DNA from: JBBRNH01 sp038230415
GTDB lineage: Bacteria > Bacteroidota > Bacteroidia > Cytophagales > Spirosomataceae
Length of the DNA stretch: 28,776 nucleotides
Reading direction: 5' to 3'
NCBI GenBank assembly: GCA_038230415.1
Contig: JBBRNH010000079.1
Location: 1 to 28,776, forward strand
The first letter of the stretch is position 1. Each line of letters opens with the position of its first letter. The notes under the pieces are model-generated. The model was given only the letters and a program-made list of their open reading frames with translations. It did not search any database and was not told where the DNA came from. A program made the translations under genes and the position numbers. Below, one piece after another: positions 1 through 6,883 of this stretch.

Positions 1-572
1 CCGCCCCCCCGGTCGCCCCCGCGCAGGGCCGAAAACATCACTCCGCCAATGGCCCGCGTGTCAATGCCGGAGTGCTGATAAAACCGGGCATCTTCCGTAG
101 CAATGAGCGCATTAATGAGGTGTTTCGGGATATTTTCGTAGGTAATGGGCGTTCGGTTTTCGGCGTAGAATTTGCCAATCATCACGCCATCAAGCGAGTA
201 TATTTCGGAGGATTGATTGAGTTTGGGATTTTGCAGGTCCTCTAAGCTGGGCATTGAGCCGGTGAGCCACAAAAAGTTGGTTTCCAGCGCGAGAACGTAC
301 AAACCGGCACCGAGTAATAACCCCATCGAGATTCGCCACAGCCGCCGGATAACCGGAAAAAATGTGGCCTGCGTGTCAATCTGGTCGTGAAAAAAGCCCC
401 AAACAGTTTGACGAATCTCCGTGGAGCGGATCAGTAACGAGTCAGCTCGGTCAGTGCCGAGAGTGGCCGCGCCGATGCGGTAAACGAAGCGGTTTACTCC
501 GCGCCCGGTACGTTGCCAGAAGAGACGGATAGCGGTACGGATGGTGCGAAGTGGTTCCCAAAATGATGCCAT
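1..572 (-). CDS. Class A penicillin-binding protein (PBP1A-type), N-terminal part, runs off the window
   Basis: The reading frame starts at ATG 572 and stays open to the window edge (190 codons), so only the N-terminus is present. Residues 1-80 are a basic, presumably cytoplasmic region. A single membrane segment follows at about residues 81-97. The glycosyltransferase (family 51) domain then begins, with the hallmark EDxxFxxHxG motif as EDARFYQHSG (catalytic Glu160). By family knowledge this is a bifunctional peptidoglycan glycosyltransferase/transpeptidase acting at the outer face of the inner membrane; the transpeptidase half lies outside the window. The roughly 80-residue cytoplasmic extension before the membrane anchor is longer than usual for PBP1A. 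A TATCTTTG -7 element lies about 48 bp upstream. The family is clear; the exact paralogue is not. Confidence 0.88.
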   Translation of the reverse strand, partial: MASFWEPLRTIRTAIRLFWQRTGRGVNRFVYRIGAATLGTDRADSLLIRSTEIRQTVWGFFHDQIDTQATFFPVIRRLWRISMGLLLGAGLYVLALETNFLWLTGSMPSLEDLQNPKLNQSSEIYSLDGVMIGKFYAENRTPITYENIPKHLINALIATEDARFYQHSGIDTRAIGGVMFSALRGGDRGG

Positions 573-619
573 TCCAAGCGGTAGCTTAATGAAAAATCCG
601 CGCGGATGTGAGCGGATTG

Positions 620-627
620 CAAAGATA
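620..627 (-). promoter_or_regulatory. Bacteroidota-type -7 element for the PBP1A gene
   Basis: The minus strand reads TATCTTTG, an exact match to TAnnTTTG, 47 bp before the PBP1A start codon. No convincing TTG -33 element lies at the usual 17-23 bp spacing; the nearest is only 10 bp away. The assignment therefore rests on the -7 box and its position. Confidence 0.5.
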
Positions 628-639
628 ACGCTAAAAGCA

Positions 640-716
640 AGTGAAGAATGATGAGTGAATAGTGAAGAATAGGCTCCCGCAGGTTATTCTTCACTATTCA
701 CTCATCATTCTTCACT
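640..716. repeat. 32-bp perfect inverted repeat (stem-loop) at the msrB 3' end
   Basis: Arms 640-671 and 685-716 are perfectly complementary (inner half GAGTGAATAGTGAAGAAT) with a 13-nt loop. The right arm runs into the msrB stop codon (716-718), so in the msrB transcript the hairpin starts at the stop. It probably acts as a terminator or 3' stabiliser, although no U-run follows. The arms are built from repeated GTGAAGAAT/GTGAATAGT words and look like an intergenic repeat family rather than a gene-specific terminator. Confidence 0.8.
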
Positions 717-1225
717 CATTTTTTCTGAAACTCCATCACCACGCCGTTCATGCAGTAACGGAGGCCGGTTGGTTTGGGGCCGTCGTCAAAAACGTGGCCG
801 AGGTGCGCGTCACATACGGCACATTCGACCTCGGTGCGGGTCATGCCGTAGGCCGTATCAGACTTTTCTTTGACTGCATTCTTGCTCAACGGCGCGTAGA
901 AACTCGGCCAGCCCGTGCCTGATTCAAACTTGGTGTCAGAACTAAACAGCGGTTCTTTGCAGCAGATACAGGCATATATGCCAGCCTGTTTGTTATGCAG
1001 CAACGGCCACGAACCTGCCCGCTCCGTGCCGGCTTCACGGGCAACGGCGTACTGGTCTGAGGTCAGGATTTTCTTCCATTCGGCGTTGGTTTTCACCACC
1101 CGGCGCGGAGGTTTGTTGTCGGCAAGTTCAGTCATTGTCGGAATACTAAAGCGAATGGCGGCCTGCGCCAGCGGAGCAGCCAGCAACAACCCGCCTAAGG
1201 TCTGAAAAAATATAGTTCGGTTCAT
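716..1225 (-). CDS. msrB: Peptide-methionine (R)-S-oxide reductase MsrB, exported form
   Basis: This 169-residue protein should reduce methionine-R-sulfoxide in oxidised proteins. Both structural zinc CxxC pairs are visible (Cys86/Cys89 and Cys135/Cys138). So are the GTGWPSF signature, the HLGHVFDDGP motif and the catalytic cysteine in RYCMN (Cys158). Residues 1-22 form a hydrophobic signal-like segment ending AQA, so it is probably exported or anchored on the periplasmic side rather than cytosolic. It is the last gene of the minus-strand run sigma factor, anti-sigma factor, fasciclin protein, MsrB, which points to repair of envelope proteins after oxidative stress. A 107-bp gap with a long inverted repeat separates it from the fasciclin gene, so co-transcription is not certain. 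Confidence 0.95.
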   Translation of the reverse strand: MNRTIFFQTLGGLLLAAPLAQAAIRFSIPTMTELADNKPPRRVVKTNAEWKKILTSDQYAVAREAGTERAGSWPLLHNKQAGIYACICCKEPLFSSDTKFESGTGWPSFYAPLSKNAVKEKSDTAYGMTRTEVECAVCDAHLGHVFDDGPKPTGLRYCMNGVVMEFQKK

Positions 1226-1239
1226 GGTAAAGGCCGTAT

Positions 1240-1315
1240 AACGTTTAAGGTCTAACGTTTAACGCCAACCTGCATCATGCAGACCTGGAACATTAAACGT
1301 TAGACCTTAAACGTT
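1240..1315. repeat. 23-bp inverted repeat between the fasciclin gene and msrB
   Basis: Arms 1240-1262 and 1293-1315 are perfectly complementary (AACGTTTAAGGTCTAACGTT and on) around a 30-nt loop. The loop holds a second small palindrome, CTGCATcATGCAG (1270-1282). The element lies after the fasciclin stop (1333) and before the msrB start (1225). It could attenuate read-through into msrB or be a mobile palindrome. No U-run follows the stem. Confidence 0.75.
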
Positions 1316-1332
1316 GTACTTTACACGAAAGT

Positions 1333-1884
1333 TTACTTGGGCATCAACACAGTGTCAATTACGTGAATCACACCGTTCGACTGATTCACGTCGGCGATGG
1401 TTACGATAGCCATGCCACCTTTCTCATCCACGATTTCTACGTTTTTACCCTTCATTTTGGCCGTCAGCATACCGCCCTGCACGGTTTTGAATGACGTTGA
1501 CCCTTTACCGGCTTTGATCATTTTGATCAGGTCGGCAGCACTTACTTTACCCGCTACCACGTGGTAGGTCAGGATCGAGGTCAGTGTAGCTTTGTTTTCT
1601 GGCTTCACTAAGGTCTCAACCGTACCGGCTGGCAATTTACCGAACGCCTTGTCGGTTGGCGCAAATACCGTGAACGGGCCAGCACTTGACAACGTCTCTA
1701 CCAGACCGGCAGCTTTCACAGCCGCTACGAGCGTGGTGTGCTCTTTCGAGTTCACGGCGTTCTCGATGATGTTTTTGGTTGGGTACATTGGCGCACCGCC
1801 TACCATTACTGAAGTCTGAGCGTTGGCGTTCAGGGCTACGAAAGCGAACAGGCCGAAAGCGATTGATTTGATTGTGATTTTCAT
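1333..1884 (-). CDS. Secreted fasciclin (FAS1) domain protein
   Basis: This 183-residue protein has a clear signal peptide (residues 1-22, ending NANAQ) followed by one FAS1 domain. The two FAS1 signatures are present: GPFTVFAPTDKAF (H1 region) and GVIHVIDTVLMP (H2 region). The central LTYHVVAGK motif lies between them. FAS1 domains mediate adhesion or ligand binding outside the membrane; the ligand here is unknown. The gene follows a SigK-like ECF sigma factor and RskA-like anti-sigma factor. Fasciclin proteins (MPT70/MPT83) are the classic SigK targets in mycobacteria, so it is a likely target of the neighbouring sigma factor. No TAnnTTTG element is visible upstream, which fits control by an alternative sigma factor. 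Confidence 0.93.
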   Translation of the reverse strand: MKITIKSIAFGLFAFVALNANAQTSVMVGGAPMYPTKNIIENAVNSKEHTTLVAAVKAAGLVETLSSAGPFTVFAPTDKAFGKLPAGTVETLVKPENKATLTSILTYHVVAGKVSAADLIKMIKAGKGSTSFKTVQGGMLTAKMKGKNVEIVDEKGGMAIVTIADVNQSNGVIHVIDTVLMPK

Positions 1885-2035
1885 GAATGAAATCTGGACT
1901 ATTGGTTTGTAATTAACTGGTTTGTTTAAGTTGAATCAGTGTTGCAACCGGATTACAAGTAGACTTACGCGGTGTTTAACGATTTGGTTTTTTTTAGAGC
2001 TAATTTTTTTGATACTTTTTTGATTATCAACCGCT

Positions 2036-2081
2036 AACAATAGAAAAGGCCCGTTTCTGGATACGGACCTTTTCTGTTGTT
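2036..2081 (-). terminator. Stem-loop terminator of the anti-sigma gene
   Basis: Near-perfect complementary arms (about 2036-2054 and 2063-2081, core GAAAAGGnCCGT) enclose a loop of about 8 nt. It lies 29 bp after the anti-sigma stop codon. There is no long T-run after it on the minus strand, so it may pause or stabilise rather than fully terminate. Confidence 0.6.
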
Positions 2082-2109
2082 GGCCGTGCAGACAGTGTCG
2101 CCTGCGCTG

Positions 2110-2964
2110 CTACACATTCCCGATTGCTACCAGATTACTGAGTGTAGGCGTTGGGCTGCCGCCCTTCTTTTCAATCGTTACGGCAAAGGCATTGGCACGC
2201 GCAATGGCACGGGTCTGTTTCTGCACGTCGCCGGTTAGGTCCAGCACACCGGCATCGGTCGGCTGTGGTTTGCCATCGGCCCCAATCACCAAGCCCCAGA
2301 GTTGGTATTGCTGATCGGCGGGGAGCGGGGGCATTTTGTTGATAGCAACGGCTACCTGCTGCGTTTTTTCGTTCCAATACACCTGCATGCCACCACCGGG
2401 GGCTTTTTCGTTACCCTGCACCGAGATAATCTTCGTGCCGGGTAGTTTCAACAAAGCCAACGCCTGATCCTGATTCTGCTGCCGGACGCGCAGGTCCGTC
2501 AGTTCCGTTTGTAGTTTATCTTTGCCTGACTGCAACGAAACCGTTGCCCGTTGGGTCTGTTGCAGTTGTGAAACCAGAAAGTAAGAAAACACCAGCATCA
2601 CAACAGCTACCGATGCTGCCGCTACCCACGACATCGTGAAGACGGGTCGCGATACGGCAAACGTACCACCTGCCGGAGCCGGTGCTGCCGCCGACACGCC
2701 ATTGCCGTTACTGCCAAAAAGTGGCTTAACAGGGGCCTCGCCAAATGCTAACTGAGCCATAATCTGGGCTTTCAGATCAGTTGGCGGCTCCACACTGTAT
2801 AACAGCGCGTACTCTTCCATCGTCTCGGTCAGCCGGTCAATTTCCTGCTGAATTTCGGGGTAGATGGCCGACAGGCAAGCCACCTCCCTGCGTTCCTGAT
2901 CGCTGGTTGCGCCGAGAACGTAGGTGTCGAGGATGCCTGATTCTATATAGTCCTGAATGTTCAT
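2110..2964 (-). CDS. Anti-sigma factor, RskA (anti-sigma-K) family
   Basis: This 284-residue single-pass membrane protein has three parts. Residues 1-70 form an N-terminal cytosolic anti-sigma region (IESGILDTYVLGATSDQE, typical of this family). A membrane helix spans about 112-132. A short coiled coil (about 135-165) leads into an extracytoplasmic RskA C-terminal domain (about 175-284) with the typical QYQLWGLV and FAVTIEKKGGSPTPT motifs. It should hold the adjacent ECF sigma factor inactive until an envelope signal triggers its release, usually by regulated proteolysis. It lies 78 bp after the sigma gene. Only one cysteine (Cys30) is present. Confidence 0.92.
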   Translation of the reverse strand: MNIQDYIESGILDTYVLGATSDQERREVACLSAIYPEIQQEIDRLTETMEEYALLYSVEPPTDLKAQIMAQLAFGEAPVKPLFGSNGNGVSAAAPAPAGGTFAVSRPVFTMSWVAAASVAVVMLVFSYFLVSQLQQTQRATVSLQSGKDKLQTELTDLRVRQQNQDQALALLKLPGTKIISVQGNEKAPGGGMQVYWNEKTQQVAVAINKMPPLPADQQYQLWGLVIGADGKPQPTDAGVLDLTGDVQKQTRAIARANAFAVTIEKKGGSPTPTLSNLVAIGNV

Positions 2965-2994
2965 CTTAGTTAGCTAACGGTTGGGATGTACCAC

Positions 2995-3013
2995 AAAAGG
3001 CACAGTGCCTTTT
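2995..3013 (-). promoter_or_regulatory. Small palindrome between sigma and anti-sigma genes
   Basis: AAAAGGCAC and GTGCCTTTT are perfectly complementary around one base. As RNA this would be a GC-centred stem ending in UUUU, about 30 nt after the sigma stop and 30 nt before the anti-sigma start. It may be an attenuator that sets the sigma to anti-sigma ratio, or a protein-binding palindrome. Confidence 0.4.
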
Positions 3014-3042
3014 TGCGGCTCTTGCTGCATTTACCCGGTTAT

Positions 3043-3609
3043 TCACGTAAACAATTGCTTTAACTCCTGCAAAGCCGCCCGAATCCGGGTTTTGACGGTG
3101 CCGAGCGGCAAGCCTAATTCATCGGCGGCCTCTTCGTGGGTATATCCCCCGAAATAAACCAGATCAATGAGTTGCCTGCGCTCTGGCCGGAGCTTTTCCA
3201 CCACGTCTTTCAGGCCAATGTGCGCCGGATTGATCGGTGGGGTTGACTGCTGCCGGTCAACAATATGTACGGTGTCGGCATCAGGATGGATTGTTTTGGC
3301 CGCGCTGGGTTTATTATTGGCCTGGCTCGACCGGAGCGCGTCAATGGCGGTGTTGCGGGCCACGTTGAGCAGCCAGGTAAACAACCGCCCTTTGTCGGCA
3401 TCATAACTGTCGAGATTACGCCATATTTTGACGAACGAATCCTGCAACACATCGCGGGCCTGTTCTTCTTCGCGAACCACTTTCAGAATCACCCCGAAGA
3501 GGGCGGCTGAATACTGGTCGTATAGCCACTGGAACGCCTGCTGATCGCGTTGCCTTAGTTTTTCCAGCAGGACTTCTTCGGCCACAAAAGGCCGCGCTCG
3601 TTTTGCCAT
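3043..3609 (-). CDS. ECF RNA polymerase sigma factor, SigK-like
   Basis: This 188-residue sigma-70 family factor has region 2 at about residues 20-95 (QAFQWLYDQYS, ARDVLQDSFVKIWRNL, GRLFTWLLNVARNTAID). Region 4 is at about 135-187 (LRPERRQLIDLVYFGGYTHEEAADELGLPLGTVKTR, a helix-turn-helix for -35 recognition). There is no region 3, as expected for ECF factors. With the RskA-like gene downstream it forms a SigK/RskA pair. The protein contains no cysteine, so the sigma-domain disulfide proposed to sense redox in mycobacterial SigK cannot operate here. The start gives MAKRARPF; upstream lies a gap of about 120 bp with a 19-bp direct repeat that may carry its promoter. Confidence 0.95.
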   Translation of the reverse strand: MAKRARPFVAEEVLLEKLRQRDQQAFQWLYDQYSAALFGVILKVVREEEQARDVLQDSFVKIWRNLDSYDADKGRLFTWLLNVARNTAIDALRSSQANNKPSAAKTIHPDADTVHIVDRQQSTPPINPAHIGLKDVVEKLRPERRQLIDLVYFGGYTHEEAADELGLPLGTVKTRIRAALQELKQLFT

Positions 3610-3652
3610 TGGGTTAGGAACTAATGTCCATCGTTGAAAGCGATACCGATTC

Positions 3653-3736
3653 CGGTTGTCGCTGATTAAACAATGCTCTCGACCGAAGGATCGAAGCTGA
3701 GTTAACTGTACTGACCTCGGTTATCGCTGATTAAAC
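3653..3736. repeat. 19-bp direct repeat upstream of the sigma gene
   Basis: CGGTTgTCGCTGATTAAAC (3653-3671) recurs as CGGTTaTCGCTGATTAAAC (3718-3736), 18 of 19 identical and 65 bp apart. The second copy overlaps the last codons of the neighbouring gene, including its stop. It may be a small tandem duplication or a pair of regulator sites in front of the sigma gene. Confidence 0.6.
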
Positions 3737-4342
3737 CAGGCTTTTCCGGTAAAAGTCAATTATAATCTGAAACACGCCCAGCAACTGGCCGAGGTTACCG
3801 AGATAAAACTTCCGGGTGTCAATAATAAGCCCATCCGTGCCTAATCGCAAAAACAGCCAGTCGTCGCCCGTTGTTACACAACCATAAATTACGTCAATTG
3901 GATGTCCTCTACGGTCATTAAATAGTTTCGCCCCCACCATTTGGGCCGCGCACTGTGGAACACCGATTTCAATATCCTGCTTTTTGGCCTCAACCAACTG
4001 CAAAATCGGGTAGTTGACCGTGAATGATCCGGTGTCTTTAGCGATGATGAAATCACATTCTCCGTTTAGACCCCTGTCTTCATCCACATTAAGCATATCG
4101 CCCGAATAGACCGTAAAAAAGTCGTCGTTTTGCATCCGTAGTTCCAGTAAAATCGGCGATACCAGCAATTCCGACCGGGCTTTCTCACTTTTGACCGATA
4201 ATCCTTCGGCCATTTTCAGCGTCTGAGCCAGCCAGTCACTGATTATCAGGACGGGTGTTATTTCGCCAAAGAGCCGTTCGCGCCGGTTTCGGATGCCAAA
4301 CTGTTCTTCGAGGTCGTCAAGGGTGAAACTGGTGTAAGCCAT
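3731..4342 (-). CDS. PD-(D/E)XK nuclease-like protein of unknown function
   Basis: This 203-residue soluble protein has no signal peptide. A nuclease-like core is readable: Glu58 in a helix (KARSELLVSPILLELR), then GECDFII (Asp97), then a strand with LQLVEAKK (Glu118-x-Lys120), followed by Gln130 and Gln134. This matches the E...D...ExK layout of PD-(D/E)XK restriction-endonuclease-like folds. Similar uncharacterised proteins occur in Bacteroidota and cyanobacteria. It starts 22 bp after the mutS2 stop on the same strand but has its own TATCTTTG box 4 bp before the ATG. No partner methylase is nearby. The fold call is a motif judgement; substrate and role are unknown. Confidence 0.75.
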   Translation of the reverse strand: MAYTSFTLDDLEEQFGIRNRRERLFGEITPVLIISDWLAQTLKMAEGLSVKSEKARSELLVSPILLELRMQNDDFFTVYSGDMLNVDEDRGLNGECDFIIAKDTGSFTVNYPILQLVEAKKQDIEIGVPQCAAQMVGAKLFNDRRGHPIDVIYGCVTTGDDWLFLRLGTDGLIIDTRKFYLGNLGQLLGVFQIIIDFYRKSLV

Positions 4343-4346
4343 ACTG

Positions 4347-4354
4347 CAAAGATA
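4347..4354 (-). promoter_or_regulatory. -7 element 4 bp before the nuclease-like gene (possible leaderless start)
   Basis: The minus strand reads TATCTTTG, matching TAnnTTTG, only 4 bp before the ATG at 4342. A TTG lies 24 bp further upstream, at the edge of the usual spacing. If used, transcription would begin at or very near the start codon. Confidence 0.4.
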
Positions 4355-4364
4355 CTGGTTAGCC

Positions 4365-6788
4365 TTACTTCATTTTCACAATAGTTACCCCGGCCCCGCC
4401 CCGGTCGGCGTGTTCGTCTTCCATCTTGCCCACCTGTTTATAACCCCGGAGGTGGTTTCTGACTAAGGTTCGCAGAATACCGTCGCCTTTGCCATGCACG
4501 ATGCGGAGTTCGGGATAGCCGAGCATCACCGCGTCGTCAATAAATCGGTCAACCTGCCCAATGGCTTCGTCGCCCCGGCTACCCCGAATGTCGAGGTTAA
4601 AACTGAAATTCATGGCCTTTTCGTTGATGTCCATGCCCCGGCTGCGGGGTTTATTAGTGGTAGTTTCGCCGGTGGCTTCGCGGTAAGCCCGGCGGCTTAC
4701 CGTTTCGAGCCGGTTGAGTTTGATGGTTGATTTCAAGACCCCAATGCTGATTTCGGCATCTTTACCCCGCAAGGCCAGCACCTGTCCGATGGCGGTCTGC
4801 CCTTCGATTCTGACGTAGCTCCCAACCCGAATATCGCCATCTTCGGCTTCGTCGGGGCTGTCGTCAACGGGTGGTTTAGCCGGTTTTTCTTCTGGGATTA
4901 TCTCCAGTTTAAGAGCCTGCTGCTCAAACCGTTGCAGTTCAGCGCGGATTTCGCGGGTCGGTTCGCGCTCGGCTTTTTGCTCTTTGATTTCCCGAATCGT
5001 GTTTTCGATGCGCTGATTGGCTTCCTGCACCAATGTTTTGGCTTTCAGTTTGGCCGCGTTCAGGAGTTGCTTTTGCTCGGTATCGAGCTTGGTTTTCAGG
5101 GCCGTGTATTCGGCCAACTGCTGCGCTACTTTGCGCTGATTGATGCTGATTTCGAGGTTTTTCTCCGAAAATACGCGCTTCTCGATGTCTAACTCTTTCA
5201 GTAATTTCTCGAAACTGACCTGCTGCGACCCTAATTTTTCCTTCGCCCGGTTAATCACGGCGTTGGGCAGGCCTATTTTCTGGGCAATTTCGAACGCGAA
5301 CGAACTGCCGGGCCGTCCCATTTCGAGTTCATAGAGTGGTTCGAGGTGTTCGCCATCAAAACGCATCGCCCCGTTGACTAAACCCGGCGTTTTGTCGGCA
5401 AATACTTTCAGATTAGTGTAGTGGGTGTTAATGACCCCGTATGCGCCGGAGCCGTTGAGTTCTTCCAGAATGGCTTCGGCAATGGCCCCGCCAAGGCCCG
5501 GTTCGGTGCCGGTGCCAAATTCGTCTATCAGAAACAGCGTCTTGCGGTTAGCCCCCACCACAAACTGTTTCATGGCTGTCAGGTGCGAGGAATACGTGCT
5601 GAGGTCGTTTTCGAGCGATTGCTCATCACCGATGTCAATGAACAGGTTCTGAAAAATACCCACGTCCGAGTGTTCGGCGAGCGGGGCCAGCAAACCGCAC
5701 TGCACCATGTACTGCACGAGACCGATGGTTTTCAGGGCAACGGATTTTCCCCCGGCGTTGGGGCCGGAAATTATCAGAATCCGCTTGTCTTCAACAAGTT
5801 GCAGGTTAAGCGGCACCAACGGCTTGCCCTGTTTTTTGAGCGACAGATACAGCAATGGATGGCGGGCAGCGGTCCAGTTCACCACCGGGCGGTTCAGCAC
5901 GAGCGGCATCCCGGCATCGAGCGTCACGGCGAGCCGCGCTTTGGCCCGGATAAAATCAACCTGCCCCAGAAAACTCACGGCCCGTTTCAGGTCGTCGAGG
6001 GCGGGGCGGAGGGTGTTGGTGAGTTCGAGTAGAATCCGGTAAATCTCACGCCGTTCGGCGTATTCGAGTTCGCGGATTTCGTTGTTGGCATCAAAGACCT
6101 CGGCGGGTTCGAGAAACACGGTTTGGCCCGTTTGCGATTCGTCATGCACGAATCCCTTGATTTTGCGCTTGTGTTCGGCGGCCACCGGAATCACCAACCG
6201 CCCCCCGCGCACGGTCAGGCCGAGGTCTTCGGGAATCCAGCCGTTTTGCCGGGCGGTTCGCAAAATAATGTCGAGTTGCCGACGCAGGTTGTTTTGTTCG
6301 GCAATGATTTGCCGCCGGACGCGGGCCAGTTCGGGCGAGGCCGTGTCACGAACGTGGCCCCGGTCGTCAATCACGCGGTCGAGGTTGTTGAGCAAGTTTT
6401 TGTCAACGCCAATCGGCCCGGCGAGTTCTTTGAGGTACGGAAATCCGTCTTCGCGCTTTTCGAGGAATTTCAGGCAGTCCTGAATCGTGCGGAGGGTGAG
6501 TTTAAGGGCGTAGAAATCTTCTTCGGGCAGGGCCAGTCCTTCTACGCGGGCTTTGGCAAGGGCTTCGCGCACATCGAGGTAGTTAGCCTGCGGAAAATCG
6601 GGTTCGTACTCAACAATCTGTTTGAATTCATACGTCTGCCGGAGCAGTTTATCAATCAGACTGTGGTTATCAGAAAACCGGATACGCTCCACATAATCCT
6701 GCCCCATCGGGCTGATGCAGGCCTGGCGGAGGAGTTCACGGATTTTGTCGAAACCGAGTTTTTGTTCGAGCGATTGGGGATAAAGCAT
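4365..6788 (-). CDS. mutS2: Endonuclease MutS2
   Basis: This 807-residue protein has the normal MutS2 architecture. It has core/clamp helices without the mismatch-reading domain I of MutS. The ABC-type ATPase has Walker A GPNAGGKS (342-349), Walker B LFLIDE (418-423) and the signature GTGTEPGLGGAIAEA. A long coiled coil spans about 520-640. A C-terminal Smr domain (about 732-807) carries the LDIRG and HGKGDG (765-770) motifs. By family, the Smr domain gives nuclease activity. MutS2 is associated with suppression of recombination and, in Bacillus, with rescue of collided ribosomes. The gene is complete and is flanked by two genes of nuclease-like families. Confidence 0.97.
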   Translation of the reverse strand: MLYPQSLEQKLGFDKIRELLRQACISPMGQDYVERIRFSDNHSLIDKLLRQTYEFKQIVEYEPDFPQANYLDVREALAKARVEGLALPEEDFYALKLTLRTIQDCLKFLEKREDGFPYLKELAGPIGVDKNLLNNLDRVIDDRGHVRDTASPELARVRRQIIAEQNNLRRQLDIILRTARQNGWIPEDLGLTVRGGRLVIPVAAEHKRKIKGFVHDESQTGQTVFLEPAEVFDANNEIRELEYAERREIYRILLELTNTLRPALDDLKRAVSFLGQVDFIRAKARLAVTLDAGMPLVLNRPVVNWTAARHPLLYLSLKKQGKPLVPLNLQLVEDKRILIISGPNAGGKSVALKTIGLVQYMVQCGLLAPLAEHSDVGIFQNLFIDIGDEQSLENDLSTYSSHLTAMKQFVVGANRKTLFLIDEFGTGTEPGLGGAIAEAILEELNGSGAYGVINTHYTNLKVFADKTPGLVNGAMRFDGEHLEPLYELEMGRPGSSFAFEIAQKIGLPNAVINRAKEKLGSQQVSFEKLLKELDIEKRVFSEKNLEISINQRKVAQQLAEYTALKTKLDTEQKQLLNAAKLKAKTLVQEANQRIENTIREIKEQKAEREPTREIRAELQRFEQQALKLEIIPEEKPAKPPVDDSPDEAEDGDIRVGSYVRIEGQTAIGQVLALRGKDAEISIGVLKSTIKLNRLETVSRRAYREATGETTTNKPRSRGMDINEKAMNFSFNLDIRGSRGDEAIGQVDRFIDDAVMLGYPELRIVHGKGDGILRTLVRNHLRGYKQVGKMEDEHADRGGAGVTIVKMK

Positions 6789-6883
6789 GTAGTCAGTGGT
6801 CCGTTATCAGTGTGACCAGTGGTCAGTTTAAAGCGGGTCAACGGATAACGCTTTTGCCGGGGGCGGGGTTCGAGGGAACGTCA

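Noticed and set aside
494..694. 66-codon minus-strand frame overlapping the PBP1A start
   Set aside because: It is in another frame from the PBP1A gene, begins inside the palindromic repeat and has no family features.
6123..6815. Open frames on the plus strand across mutS2 (also 5421-6032)
   Set aside because: They are antisense shadows of the intact mutS2 gene, with low-complexity, motif-free products.
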